NCBI GenBank assembly: GCA_963736175.1 | Contig: CAVTNU010000014.1 | Coordinates: 154,332 to 218,331, forward strand | Direction: 5' to 3' | DNA from: Rhodoblastus sp963736175 | Lineage (GTDB): Bacteria; Pseudomonadota; Alphaproteobacteria; Rhizobiales; Beijerinckiaceae | Length of the DNA: 64,000 nucleotides | Shown here: positions 53,733 through 63,060 of the stretch, piece after piece | How positions within the stretch are numbered: position 1 is the stretch's first letter | How the letters are laid out: every line of letters begins with the position of its first letter | The notes under the pieces: model-generated | The model's database searches: none | What the model was told of the DNA's origin: nothing | The model's input: only the letters and a program-made list of their open reading frames with translations | Position numbers and translations under genes: made by a program

Positions 53733-55027
53733 GCCAGAACCCTTTCCGCGAGGCTTGCGGCCAAATCGGCGCGCAACAACTCGCGCAGGCTTTCATCCTC
53801 GATCGTCTCCAAGGCTTCCACGGCGAAAGCTTCAATCAGCATCGTGCGGGCCTGCTGGCGTGGAACTCCGCGCGCGCCGAAATAAAAGATTTGCGCTTCG
53901 TCGAGACGGCCACATGAAGCGCCGTGGCCGCAGGCGACGTCGTCGGCGAAAATCTCCAACTCCGGCTTGGCCGACATGGCGGCGCCGTCGGAGAGAAGCA
54001 AAGCCCGGCACATCATCTTGCCGTCGGTCTTCTGCGCGTGCGGCGCCACGACGATCTTGCCTTGAAACACGCCCTGCGCCTCGTCGGCGAGAATATGTTT
54101 GAAGGTTTCCCGGCTGAGTCCATGCGGCGCGTCATGGCCGACGACCAAGGTCGTATCGGCGTGGTCGCGCCCGGTCAGCAGCGACGCGCCGGACAGGCGC
54201 GCCTCGGCGCCCTCTCCCACGCAGGAGACGAACATCTGCCGGCGCAGGAAGGGCGCATGCGCAACGAAGGCCGTATTGCGCCATTTGGCGCCCGCGCCCA
54301 ATTGCGCCGCCAGCGTTTCGACGAGGACCGGAGCGCCGCCGAGGCCGCGAAAGACGTGATCCAACTCGGCCCCGTCCTTCAGGACAACCCCGAGGAAATG
54401 ATCGCCAAAGCCCAACCCGCCTTCGGCCTTGGTTTCGATCAGCTTGGCCCTGGCGCCTTCGTTGACGACCATTAAGTTGCGCGAAAAGCGCGAACGATCG
54501 CCCTGCGCGCCCGACAGCCAAACGAGATGCAGCCGAACTTCCTTCCCGCCGCCCGGGCCGATGTCGATGCGAACGCCCTGCCCGTGCAAGGCGCGATTGA
54601 GATCAACTAGCGGATCACCGGCCAATTGGGCCAATTGGGCCAATTGCGCGTCCGCCTCGCCGAGCGGGCGTACGGTCAAACCGGCGGCGAGATTATGCGC
54701 GTCAGAAAGCTCGGCGACAAAAAAACCGTCGACGAAAACAAGCCTGACCGCATCGACCGCGACGATGGACGAGAGTTTCGCTTTCGCCGCGACAAGATCG
54801 GCGGCGACGGGCTTTGGCGCCAATTGCGGCGCCTGTTTCAACCGCGCCCGCAAATCCGTGTAATGCCAGGCTTCCACCCGACGGTTGGGCAGTCCGGCGC
54901 GCAGGAAACTGTCGAAGGCCGCCTGCCGGAACGACGACGCCTGTCCGTCCAGCCGCGCGCGCGCCTCGTCGAATTGGGCGGCGAAGGCTTGTTCGGCTTC
55001 GGTCGGGATTCTGGCCGGCGCGTTCAT
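53729..55027 (-). CDS. sufD: SufD, SufBCD complex subunit
   Basis: A 432-residue protein of the SufB/SufD family with a beta-helix core and the conserved GHGASCGRLDEAQIFYFGARGVPRQQARTM end. It forms the SufBC2D scaffold. It overlaps sufC by one base (TGATG). Confidence 0.93.
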   Translation of the reverse strand: MNAPARIPTEAEQAFAAQFDEARARLDGQASSFRQAAFDSFLRAGLPNRRVEAWHYTDLRARLKQAPQLAPKPVAADLVAAKAKLSSIVAVDAVRLVFVDGFFVAELSDAHNLAAGLTVRPLGEADAQLAQLAQLAGDPLVDLNRALHGQGVRIDIGPGGGKEVRLHLVWLSGAQGDRSRFSRNLMVVNEGARAKLIETKAEGGLGFGDHFLGVVLKDGAELDHVFRGLGGAPVLVETLAAQLGAGAKWRNTAFVAHAPFLRRQMFVSCVGEGAEARLSGASLLTGRDHADTTLVVGHDAPHGLSRETFKHILADEAQGVFQGKIVVAPHAQKTDGKMMCRALLLSDGAAMSAKPELEIFADDVACGHGASCGRLDEAQIFYFGARGVPRQQARTMLIEAFAVEALETIEDESLRELLRADLAASLAERVLA

Positions 55028-55776
55028 CAGGCCGCTTCTCCCGCGAAATTGGCGTAGCCGGTCTTTTCCAGCTCCAGCGCAAGGTCCGCCCCGCCGCTTT
55101 TGACGATGCGCCCTTTCGACATGACATGCACGACGTCGGGCGCGATATAATCGAGCAGGCGCTGGTAATGGGTGATGACGAGCAGCCCACGGTCCGGCGA
55201 GCGCAGGGCGTTGACCCCTTCGGCGCAGATGCGCAGGGCGTCGATATCGAGGCCGGAGTCCATTTCGTCGAGAATGCCGAAACGCGGCTCCAGCAAACTC
55301 ATTTGCAGGATTTCCATGCGCTTCTTCTCGCCGCCGGAAAAGCCGAGGTTAAGCGGACGTTTCAGCATGTCCGGCGGAATGGAAAGCTTGGCCGCCGCCG
55401 CGCGCACCTTTTTCATCAGATCGGGCGTCGTCAATTCCGCCTCGCCGCGGGCCTTGCGCTGGGCGTTAAGCGCCGCCTTGAGAAAGGTCATGGTGGCGAC
55501 GCCGGGAATTTCGAGCGGATATTGAAACGCCAGAAACAGGCCCAAAGCCGCGCGCTGATCCGGCGTCTTGTCGAGCAGATCGACGCCGTCGAGCCTGATC
55601 GAGCCTTGCGTCACGCGATAATCGGAACGCCCGGCGATGACATAGGACAGCGTCGACTTGCCGGAGCCGTTCGGACCCATGATGGCCGCGACCTCGCCGT
55701 CGCCGACAGTGAGCGAAAGCCCGTCGATGATCTGCTTGTCGCCGATGGAAACGTGGAGGTCTTGAATTTCGAGCAT
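55027..55776 (-). CDS. sufC: SufC ATPase
   Basis: A 249-residue ABC-type ATPase of the scaffold with Walker A IMGPNGSGKSTLS, Q-loop FLAFQYPLEIPG, signature GFSGGEKKRMEILQM and Walker B with FGILDEMDSGLDIDAL. The ATG at 55776 begins the conserved MLEIQDLHVSIGDK; the longer upstream frame is non-family. Confidence 0.95.
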   Translation of the reverse strand: MLEIQDLHVSIGDKQIIDGLSLTVGDGEVAAIMGPNGSGKSTLSYVIAGRSDYRVTQGSIRLDGVDLLDKTPDQRAALGLFLAFQYPLEIPGVATMTFLKAALNAQRKARGEAELTTPDLMKKVRAAAAKLSIPPDMLKRPLNLGFSGGEKKRMEILQMSLLEPRFGILDEMDSGLDIDALRICAEGVNALRSPDRGLLVITHYQRLLDYIAPDVVHVMSKGRIVKSGGADLALELEKTGYANFAGEAA

Positions 55777-55822
55777 CTGTGAAACCTTGAGATAAATGCG
55801 TCGGACGAAACGGACGAGCGGC

Positions 55823-57292
55823 TCAGCCGACGCTGCCTTCAAGCGAAATGGCGATCAGCTTCTGCGCCTCGACGGCGAACTCCATCGGCAAGTGCTGCAA
55901 CACGTCGCGGACGAAGCCGTTGACGATCAAGGCTGTCGCTTCTTCGGCGGAAAGTCCGCGCTGCATGCAGTAGAACAATTGATCGTCGGAAATTTTCGAA
56001 GCCGTCGCCTCATGTTCGAAAATCGCCGAGGCGTTTTTCGACTCGATATAGGGCGCGGTGTGGGCGCCGCATTTGTCGCCGATCAACAAAGAATCGCAAT
56101 TTGTGAAATTGCGGGCGTTCGTCGCCTTGCGATGCGCGGAAATCTGACCGCGGTAGGTATTCTGCGAACGGCCCGCCGAAATGCCTTTCGAGATCACACG
56201 GCTCGACGTATTGGCGCCGAGGTGAATCATTTTCGTGCCGGAATCGACCTGTTGGCGGCCATTGGAAATCGCGATCGAATAGAATTCGCCGCGCGAGGAT
56301 TCGCCGCGCAGGATGCACGACGGATACTTCCAGGTGATGGCCGAGCCGGTCTCGACCTGCGTCCAGGAGATCTTCGAGCGCGCGCCGCGACAGTCGCCGC
56401 GCTTGGTGACGAAGTTATAGATGCCGCCCTTGCCCTCGGCGTCGCCGGGATACCAGTTCTGCACCGTCGAATATTTGATCTCGGCGTCGTCAAGCGCGAT
56501 CAGCTCGACCACGGCGGCGTGTAGCTGATTTTCGTCGCGTTTGGGCGCCGTGCAGCCTTCGAGATAGGAGACGTACGAGCCCTTGTCGGCGATGATCAGC
56601 GTGCGCTCGAACTGGCCGGTGTTCTGCTCGTTGATGCGGAAGTAGGTTGACAATTCCATCGGGCAGCGCACGCCGGGCGGGATGTAGACGAAGGAGCCTT
56701 CCGAGAACACCGCCGAATTGAGCGTGGCGAAATAATTGTCGGTCGCGGGCACGACCGAGCCGAGATATTTCTGAGCCAGATCGGGATGGTCGCGCACCGC
56801 CTCCGACAGAGGGCAGAAGATTACGCCCGCCTTGGCCAGTTCTTCCTTGAACGTGGTGACGACCGAAACCGAGTCGAAAACGGCGTCGACCGCCACCCGG
56901 CGCTCCTGCACGCCCGCCAGGATTTCCTGCTCGCGTAACGGGATACCGAGCTTTTCATAGACGCGCAATAATTCAGGATCGACTTCGCCGAGCGTCTTCG
57001 GCCCTTCGGCGGATTTCGGCGCCGAATAATAATAGATATCCTGATAGTTGATGGCCGGATAATCGACCCGCGCCCATTTCGGCTCGTCCATGGTCAGCCA
57101 ACGTCGATAGGCGTCGAGACGCCATTGCGTCAGCCAACTCGGCTCGTTCTTTTTGGCCGAAATGAACCGAACGATATCCTCGTTCAGCCCCTTGGGCGCC
57201 TTATCCGACGCGATGTCGGTAAAGAAGCCAAATTTATACGCGTCAACGTCAAGCGTCTTGACCTTGTCGACAGTCTCCCGGACGGCCGCCAT
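55823..57292 (-). CDS. sufB: SufB, Fe-S scaffold subunit
   Basis: A 489-residue scaffold protein with CRGARSKISWTQVETGSAITWKYPS and LIGDKCGAHTAPYIESKN, holding the conserved Cys used for cluster assembly, and EHEATASKISDDQLFYCMQRGLS. It assembles [4Fe-4S] clusters with SufC and SufD. Spacing to sufC is 46 bases. Confidence 0.96.
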   Translation of the reverse strand: MAAVRETVDKVKTLDVDAYKFGFFTDIASDKAPKGLNEDIVRFISAKKNEPSWLTQWRLDAYRRWLTMDEPKWARVDYPAINYQDIYYYSAPKSAEGPKTLGEVDPELLRVYEKLGIPLREQEILAGVQERRVAVDAVFDSVSVVTTFKEELAKAGVIFCPLSEAVRDHPDLAQKYLGSVVPATDNYFATLNSAVFSEGSFVYIPPGVRCPMELSTYFRINEQNTGQFERTLIIADKGSYVSYLEGCTAPKRDENQLHAAVVELIALDDAEIKYSTVQNWYPGDAEGKGGIYNFVTKRGDCRGARSKISWTQVETGSAITWKYPSCILRGESSRGEFYSIAISNGRQQVDSGTKMIHLGANTSSRVISKGISAGRSQNTYRGQISAHRKATNARNFTNCDSLLIGDKCGAHTAPYIESKNASAIFEHEATASKISDDQLFYCMQRGLSAEEATALIVNGFVRDVLQHLPMEFAVEAQKLIAISLEGSVG

Positions 57293-57388
57293 CTTCTCTT
57301 CTCCCCACCTAACGCGGTTTCAAGGACCGCTGGTTGAGTATTCTGTCCATATAGCCCTTGTTGGGGCTTGTTCAAAGTCTCGGCCCAT

Positions 57389-58555
57389 TCAGGGAATTTC
57401 GTCCCGCCGTTTCGCCAGACGGGCGGCCACTTTAGCAAAGCATTCGACAAAACGCACGGCGTCTTCGTCCTTTGTCGTCCAACCAAGGCTCAGACGCAAG
57501 GCGCCCTTAATAAGATCGGGTGCGACGCCCATGGCGGACAGGACGTGCGACGCCTTGACCTTGCCGGAGGAACAAGCCGACCCTGACGACAGCGCGACCC
57601 CGTCGAGATCGAAGGCGATCAGCAGGGTTTCGGCCGAAAGGCCCGGAATGGCGAAAGCCGAGGTGTTCGCCAGACGCGGCGCGCCCGCGCCAAAAACCGC
57701 CAGCGCCGGGACGGCTTTGCGCATTTCGTCCTCGATTTTGTCGCGCAACGCGCCAAGGCGGGCGCTCTCGCGTTGGCGCGACGCTTCAGCTTCGATGAAA
57801 GCTTCGGCGAATCCGGCGATGGCGGCGATATTTTCCGTGCCGGCGCGCGATCCGCGCTCCTGCCCCCCGCCCAACAACAGCGGGGAGGCCAGATTCCGCG
57901 AATCGTCGGCCAGGACCAAAGCGCCCGCCCCTTTCGGGCCGCCGAACTTGTGGGCGGAAAGCAGCAGCATGTCGGCGCCGGTCTGCGAAAACGCGCAGGC
58001 AATGCGGCCGGCCCCCTGCACGGCGTCGCAGACGAGAACGCCGCCCGCCGCGTGGACCATCGCCGCCGCCGCCGCCACCGGTTGCAGCACGCCTGTTTCG
58101 TTGTTGGCCGCCTGCAAGGCGAGCATGATCTTCTGGCCCTTGCGGCGGGCTAGCGCGGCGGCCAATGAGTCGAGATCGATCTGACCCTTCGCGCCCAACG
58201 CCACCGTTTCGCTCTGTTCATCGTCGAAGCGACGCCCGGCGAGCACGCACGGATGTTCGCCCGCGCTCATCAGCAGGGCGTCGAGCGGCTGTTTGTCGCC
58301 GCCCAGAAAATGCGGCGTCAGCGCCAGATTGGCGGCCTCCGTGCCGCCGGACGTAAAAATGACGTTGCGCGCGCGCGTTCCCAGTCCGGCCGCGATAACA
58401 TCGCGCGCCCGCTCGATCCGCGCCCGCGCCGCCCGCCCTTCCGCGTGGATGGAGGAGGCGTTGCCCGGCAAATCCAGAGCAAGCGCCATCGCCGCGCGCG
58501 CGCTCGGGCGCAGCGGCGATGTGGCGTTGTGGTCAAAATAGATCCGCTCGGTCAT
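57389..58555 (-). CDS. Cysteine desulfurase, NifS/IscS class
   Basis: A 388-residue class I desulfurase with YFDHNATSPL at the N-terminus, the PLP lysine in LLLSAHKFGGPKGAG and the flexible catalytic Cys loop SSGSACSSGKVKASHVL. It leads the suf operon in many Hyphomicrobiales, in addition to sufS. The start at 58555 begins the conserved MTERIYFDHNAT. The 310 bases upstream are AT-rich near their far end and hold no evident gene. Confidence 0.9.
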   Translation of the reverse strand: MTERIYFDHNATSPLRPSARAAMALALDLPGNASSIHAEGRAARARIERARDVIAAGLGTRARNVIFTSGGTEAANLALTPHFLGGDKQPLDALLMSAGEHPCVLAGRRFDDEQSETVALGAKGQIDLDSLAAALARRKGQKIMLALQAANNETGVLQPVAAAAAMVHAAGGVLVCDAVQGAGRIACAFSQTGADMLLLSAHKFGGPKGAGALVLADDSRNLASPLLLGGGQERGSRAGTENIAAIAGFAEAFIEAEASRQRESARLGALRDKIEDEMRKAVPALAVFGAGAPRLANTSAFAIPGLSAETLLIAFDLDGVALSSGSACSSGKVKASHVLSAMGVAPDLIKGALRLSLGWTTKDEDAVRFVECFAKVAARLAKRRDEIP

Positions 58556-58869
58556 GCCGTCGGCGTTTTCCCTGAAAATCCAGCTCCGATCGCGTTCTGA
58601 AACGACGCTGGCGCGCGGCAGTCTACGCTTCCGCGCGAACGGCCGCACGCCTTCGTCGCATATCGCGCCCGCCGTATCGCTTTAGCAACAACGCACCTCG
58701 CCGCCAAGCAAAATGTCTTTCGATCCGTCAACGTCAAAAGATTACAACGAATATACTTTCAATAACAAACCGCCATTTTGTCGACTAAGACGATATTTAA
58801 CGACGAAATTAAACCATTTCAAAAAAATTTGACGTTGGATTGCTTGATATCAGTTGTTGGGAGTTCAAC

Positions 58870-59064
58870 ATGGCGAAAATCGCCTTCAAGATAAGCGATG
58901 AGTTTCAAAGCCGCGCCGGCGGGAGCCCCAACCGGGAGACGCCGGCTCGATCAAATCGACGGCGGTTGGCGGCTATTTTCACAATCTGGGCGATCGTCGC
59001 CGGAGCCTGCGCCTTCGTTTGGGTTTCGCCGCTGACCGGCGCGTTCGAACGGCTCTGGCGCTGA
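58870..59064 (+). CDS. Small single-helix membrane protein
   Basis: A 64-residue protein with a basic N-terminal half and one hydrophobic helix (about residues 35-53, LAAIFTIWAIVAGACAFVWV) near the C-terminus. The ATG follows GGGAG seven bases upstream. It is orphan, with no similarity that I recognise. About 300 bases to kup show no other gene. Confidence 0.5.
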   Translation: MAKIAFKISDEFQSRAGGSPNRETPARSNRRRLAAIFTIWAIVAGACAFVWVSPLTGAFERLWR

Positions 59065-59366
59065 GCCTTTTGCCGGATTTGCGCTTTATCCGCCGCCTCG
59101 TTCGCTGTAATCCGAGCGAAAGGTTCGCCAGATAACTTGCCTGACACGGCGTTCGCCATGCACAATGGCCAGCGAGCCTAAAGGCTGAGGGCGACGATTT
59201 TCGAGAAGGCGTCGGGCGAAATGATTGATCCATCGCGAATGTCGTCCTGCGCGCCGATCGGTTGCGGCCTATTCGCGAAACGCCGATGCGGACGGTCCAA
59301 GGACCATTTCCTTTCCCGGGACACGGACTTGAACGCCGCGAGACGGCGGCGTGCGGCGCAGAAGCC

Positions 59367-61326
59367 ATGAACGCGCCGCTCAACCGCCCCCATAAAGTCG
59401 AGCCGCAGCCCGAGCCAGACGCCCAACACGCGCACGGCAGTCTCGCTTGGCTCTCGCTGAGCGCCGTCGGCGTTGTCTACGGCGACATCGGCACATCGCC
59501 GCTTTATGCGATGAACCTGATTTTTCACATCAGCCCCGATCGCGCCGCCACGAACGTGTTGGGCGGCGCTTCGCTGGTGATCTGGACGCTCGCCGTCGTC
59601 GTCGCGCTCAAATACGCCGTTCTCGTGCTGCGCGCGCAGAACGACGGCGAGGGAGGCGTTTTCGCGCTCTACGGCCTGTTGCACGAACGGCGCAACCGAA
59701 CCGCGCGGGCGGTTCTCTGGTTGCTTATCCTCGGCGCCGGCCTGTTGTTCGGCGACGGCATGATCACGCCCGCCATCAGCGTGCTGTCGGCGGTCGAGGG
59801 TCTGCAGGTCGCCGCGCCAACGCTGTCGACCATGGTCATTCCCGTGACCTTGGGGTTGCTCGTCGCCCTGTTCGCCGTTCAATTCAAGGGCGCGTCCGGT
59901 CTAGGCATTTTTTTCGGCCCGATTCTGGCGCTCTGGTTCGCCGTGATCGGCGCCCTCGGCGGCTGGCAGATCGCCGCCCACCCGCAAATCCTGGCGGCGT
60001 TCAACCCGCTTTACGGCCTGCAGTTCCTGCAAGGCGTCGGATTCTACGACGCCTTGCTGATCATGGGCGCGGTGATGCTGGTCGTCACGGGCGGGGAAGC
60101 CATGTACGCCGATCTCGGCCATTTCGGCGCGCGGCCCATTCGCCTGAGCTGGTTCGCCGTCGTATTCCCGGCTTTATTGCTCAACTATCTGGGTCAAGGG
60201 GCCTTTATGCTGAGCGGCGCGCCGCTGGCCGGCGACAATCTCTTCTACAGCCTTGTTCCGCAAGACGCGCTTGTCGGCCTTATCATTTTGGCGACGGCGG
60301 CGACGATCATCGCCTCGCAGGCGCTGATCTCGGGCGCCTTTTCGCTGATCTCACAGGCTATCCGCCTCGGCCTGTTTCCGCGTATCGACATCGCCCATAC
60401 GCACGAGCGTCACGCCGGCCAGATCTACGTGCCCTTCGTCAACTGGACCTTGCTGGCGGGATGCGTCGTGCTGGTGCTGGGATTCGGCTCCAGTTCGGCG
60501 TTGGCTTCGGCCTATGGTCTGGCCGTGTCCGGCGTGATGGTCATCACCTCGATGGCGATGTACTTCATAGCGCGGCGCTACTGGGGCTGGAGTTCGATTG
60601 AAAGCCGCTCTGGTCTGGGGAGCGCTGAGCGGCGTCAATACGTTGTTCCTGCTGGCCAGTTCGCTGAAGATCCTGGAGGGCGGCTATGTTCCGCTGCTGG
60701 TCGGCGGCGCCACTTTTGCCGTCATGGCGACCTGGCGCTGGGGCCGCAAGGCGACGTTCGCCGCGCTTTCGGCCAAAGCGACCTGGACGATGGCGGAATT
60801 AATCCGTCGCCACCAAGCCAGTCCGGTCTTTATCGAGCGCAACGCCGTCCTGATGTCTCCGCGCCCTCTGCATCAGCTTTCCGACCGCGCGCCCGCGCTC
60901 ATCCACATGCTATGGGAACGAAACGGCCTGTTTGCGCGCAACCTCGTATTTGTCGAAATCACGCACCGCAAGACCCCTTATATCCACGACGGTCGGTATC
61001 GGGTCACCGTTTTCGACCGCACCGCGGATCGCTCGATCATCGGCGTCGAGCTGAGCTTCGGCTTTCTGGAGGAGCCGAACGTCGAAATCTACCTCGAAGA
61101 AATGGCGCGCCATGCCGAAATCGATCTGCCGACCGACCCGCGCCAATGGATCGTCCACGTCGCGCATGAAAACCTGCTGCCGTCGCGCACGATGAGTTTA
61201 TTGAAGCGCCTGCGTTTCCGCGTCTTCCAACTGCTGCGGCTGGTGTCGCGGCCGGCCTATTATTATTACGGGCTTGGCGATCGCGTGCGGCTGTCTTCGG
61301 AAATCTTTCCGGTGCGCGTGCGCTAA
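59367..61326 (+). pseudogene. kup: KUP potassium uptake transporter with a +1 frameshift
   Basis: Two frames make one Kup transporter of about 652 residues. The first carries the family start GVVYGDIGTSPLYAM, FGDGMITPAISVLSAVEG and LFYSLVPQ plus most of the membrane domain, and breaks after RRYWGWSSI at about 60600. The second resumes with KAALVWGALSGVNTLF, the last helices and the cytoplasmic domain, ending at 61326. One extra G at 60600 explains the switch. Start is the ATG at 59367 with a weak ribosome site. Kup is a proton-coupled K+ importer. Confidence 0.85.
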
Positions 61327-61593
61327 AGCGCGCCGCGAAACCAAGACCTAAGTTTCGGAAATAACGATTTTCGCTGGCGATCCAATAGCTCGGGCGCGAT
61401 CGCCTCACGGATTTGCTCGATTACCGCCGAACGAGAACTTGCGTGTTTCAAATCTCGCATGAAGCCCAAAGCTTCGTTACATTCGGAGCCTAGAAATCCC
61501 GCGCGCATGCGGCTTATCACCTCGATCGCCCCGCCCAGTGACGATCGTGTGACTACATAGGGATAACCTTCAGGGAGAAAGCGGCGGGCCTCT
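61323..61593 (-). pseudogene. 3' remnant of an unidentified gene cut by ISAs1
   Basis: A minus-strand frame of about 90 codons stays open from the insertion-sequence border at 61593 to its TGA/TAG-type stop at 61323, and its codon use is coding-like. Residues include RRFLPEGYPYVVTRSSLGGAI and FLGSECNEALGFMRDLKH. The start codon is missing because the ISAs1 element interrupts it, so this is the C-terminal end of a host gene whose front end lies elsewhere. Function not recognised. Confidence 0.55.
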
Positions 61594-62075
61594 CAGGGCT
61601 GTTCAGTTCTCAATACAGTCCAGGCATGTCGAGTATGAGATTGAGGTCGAGCGCTGCGCGCCATCTGGCGTTTTTGATGTTATCGCATCCTGCGGCCCTG
61701 AGCAGGTTGTAAGCGAAGGAGCGCAAGCGGGCGGCGATGTCCGGGTTCTTGCGAATGCGTGAAGCGTCCTCGGCGAAGGTGACATCGCGTACATAATGGC
61801 TGGAGTTCTCGATCCGCCAATGCCGGCGTATGTGTTCATTCCATTGTTCGGGCGTTGGACCGCTGAGCGAGGAGACCCAGAAGACGATCTCGCTCGTCTG
61901 GCTCCAATACCCGGTTTTTGCGTCGCGTTTGGACACGGAGCGCTCCAACCGCAGGACGGTTTTGATCAGCGGTTCCCATGCCGCGCGGCGGAACCACGCC
62001 TTGGCCGGAAACACCGTCAGGTCCCGCGTTTCACAGCGATTGCGGCCTTTGGATTTGTCAACGGCGGCGGCAAAA
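61594..62075 (-). mobile_element. ISAs1-family element, 3' remnant
   Basis: The border at 61594 begins CAGGGCTGTTCAGTTCTC, which looks like an ISAs1-type terminal repeat, 16 bases beyond the transposase stop. The other end has been removed by the IS21 insertion at 62076. Confidence 0.65.
61610..62075 (-). pseudogene. ISAs1-family transposase, C-terminal fragment
   Basis: About 150 residues of a DDE transposase C-terminus: CETRDLTVFPAKAWF, then HIRRHWRIENSSHYVRDVTFAED, which holds the final catalytic Glu of ISAs1 enzymes (RxHWxIENxxHxxxD), then RKNPDIAARLRSFAYNLLR. The N-terminal half is missing because IS21 interrupts it, so it cannot be active. Confidence 0.85.
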
Positions 62076-62150
62076 TGTGCCAGATGGCGGCGTAAAAGTG
62101 TACCAGTCGGGTTGAGAGAAAAGGGCCGTAAAGCCCTGGAATTTGGCATT

Positions 62151-62205
62151 GCCGCGCGCATTGAGCCGCGCGGAGCGTAGCGAAGCGCGGCTCAATGCGC
62201 GCGGC
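62151..62205. repeat. Perfect 21-bp hairpin at the IS21 end
   Basis: Arms 62151-62171 and 62185-62205 are exact inverted copies with a 13-base loop, starting seven bases beyond the istB stop. It could stop transcription leaving the element, or stop outside transcription entering it. Confidence 0.7.
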
Positions 62206-62211
62206 GGCGAT

Positions 62212-63060
62212 TCAGGGTTTGGGCTCAACGTCTCCTTCGCTGGTTGTTTTTGCGGCGAGGTTCGCCACATGGCCGGATCTGCGCTGGGTTTTCTTGCTGG
62301 CGGCGAGCCTGAAACTGTCGCCGTTCATTTCCAGGATGTGGACATGATGGGTCAGGCGATCGAGCAAGGCGCCGGTCAGCCGTTCCGAACCGAAGACCGA
62401 AGTCCATTCATCGAAGGGCAGATTGCTGGTCACCAGGGTGGCGCCGCGTTCGTAGCGTTGGCTGAAGACCTCGAAGAGCAACTCCGAACCGACCGCCGTG
62501 AACGGCACATAGCCCAATTCGTCGACGATCAGCAGCTTGACGGTGTTGAGGTGCTTTTGCAGCGCGCGCAACCGGCGTTCGTCGCGCGCTTCCATGAGTT
62601 CATGCACCAGGGCGGCGGCCGTCGTGAAGGCGACGCTGTGGCCCTTCTGGCAGGCGGCAAGCCCCAAGGCCAGGGCGATGTGAGTTCTTCCCGTGCCGGA
62701 TGGCCCCAGTGCGATGCAATTTTGCCGCTTCTCGATCCATTCGCCGCGCGCCAACTCCAGCACCAGCGATTTGTTGAGCGACGGCTGGGCGACGAAGTCG
62801 AAAGTGTCGAGGCTCTTGACCTGAGAAAAGCGGGCCTGGCGAATCCGGCGCTCGACGTTGCGCCGTTCGCGGTCGATGCGTTCCAGTTCGCACAGACGAA
62901 GCAGATAGCGCGGGTAGTCGGCGCTGTCGCGCGCCGATTCCATCGCCACCTTCTCGTACTCGCGCGCAAAGGTGGGAAGCTTCAACGCCTTGAGATGATT
63001 GCCCAGCAGCACCTGCGGCGCGACGATCGTTGGGGAGGTCGGATCCTGCGGCGTCGTCAT
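62212..63060 (-). CDS. istB: IS21 helper ATPase IstB
   Basis: A 282-residue AAA+ helper that activates IstA. It contains the conserved LPTFAREYEKVA N-terminus, LLIVDELGYVPF (Walker B), SQRYERGATLVTSNLPFDEW and the sensor SERLTGALLDRLTHHV. The Walker A reads GPSGTGRTH, with Arg (AGA codon) in place of the Lys needed for ATP binding; that change is expected to impair activity. It overlaps istA by ATGA. Confidence 0.9.
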   Translation of the reverse strand: MTTPQDPTSPTIVAPQVLLGNHLKALKLPTFAREYEKVAMESARDSADYPRYLLRLCELERIDRERRNVERRIRQARFSQVKSLDTFDFVAQPSLNKSLVLELARGEWIEKRQNCIALGPSGTGRTHIALALGLAACQKGHSVAFTTAAALVHELMEARDERRLRALQKHLNTVKLLIVDELGYVPFTAVGSELLFEVFSQRYERGATLVTSNLPFDEWTSVFGSERLTGALLDRLTHHVHILEMNGDSFRLAASKKTQRRSGHVANLAAKTTSEGDVEPKP

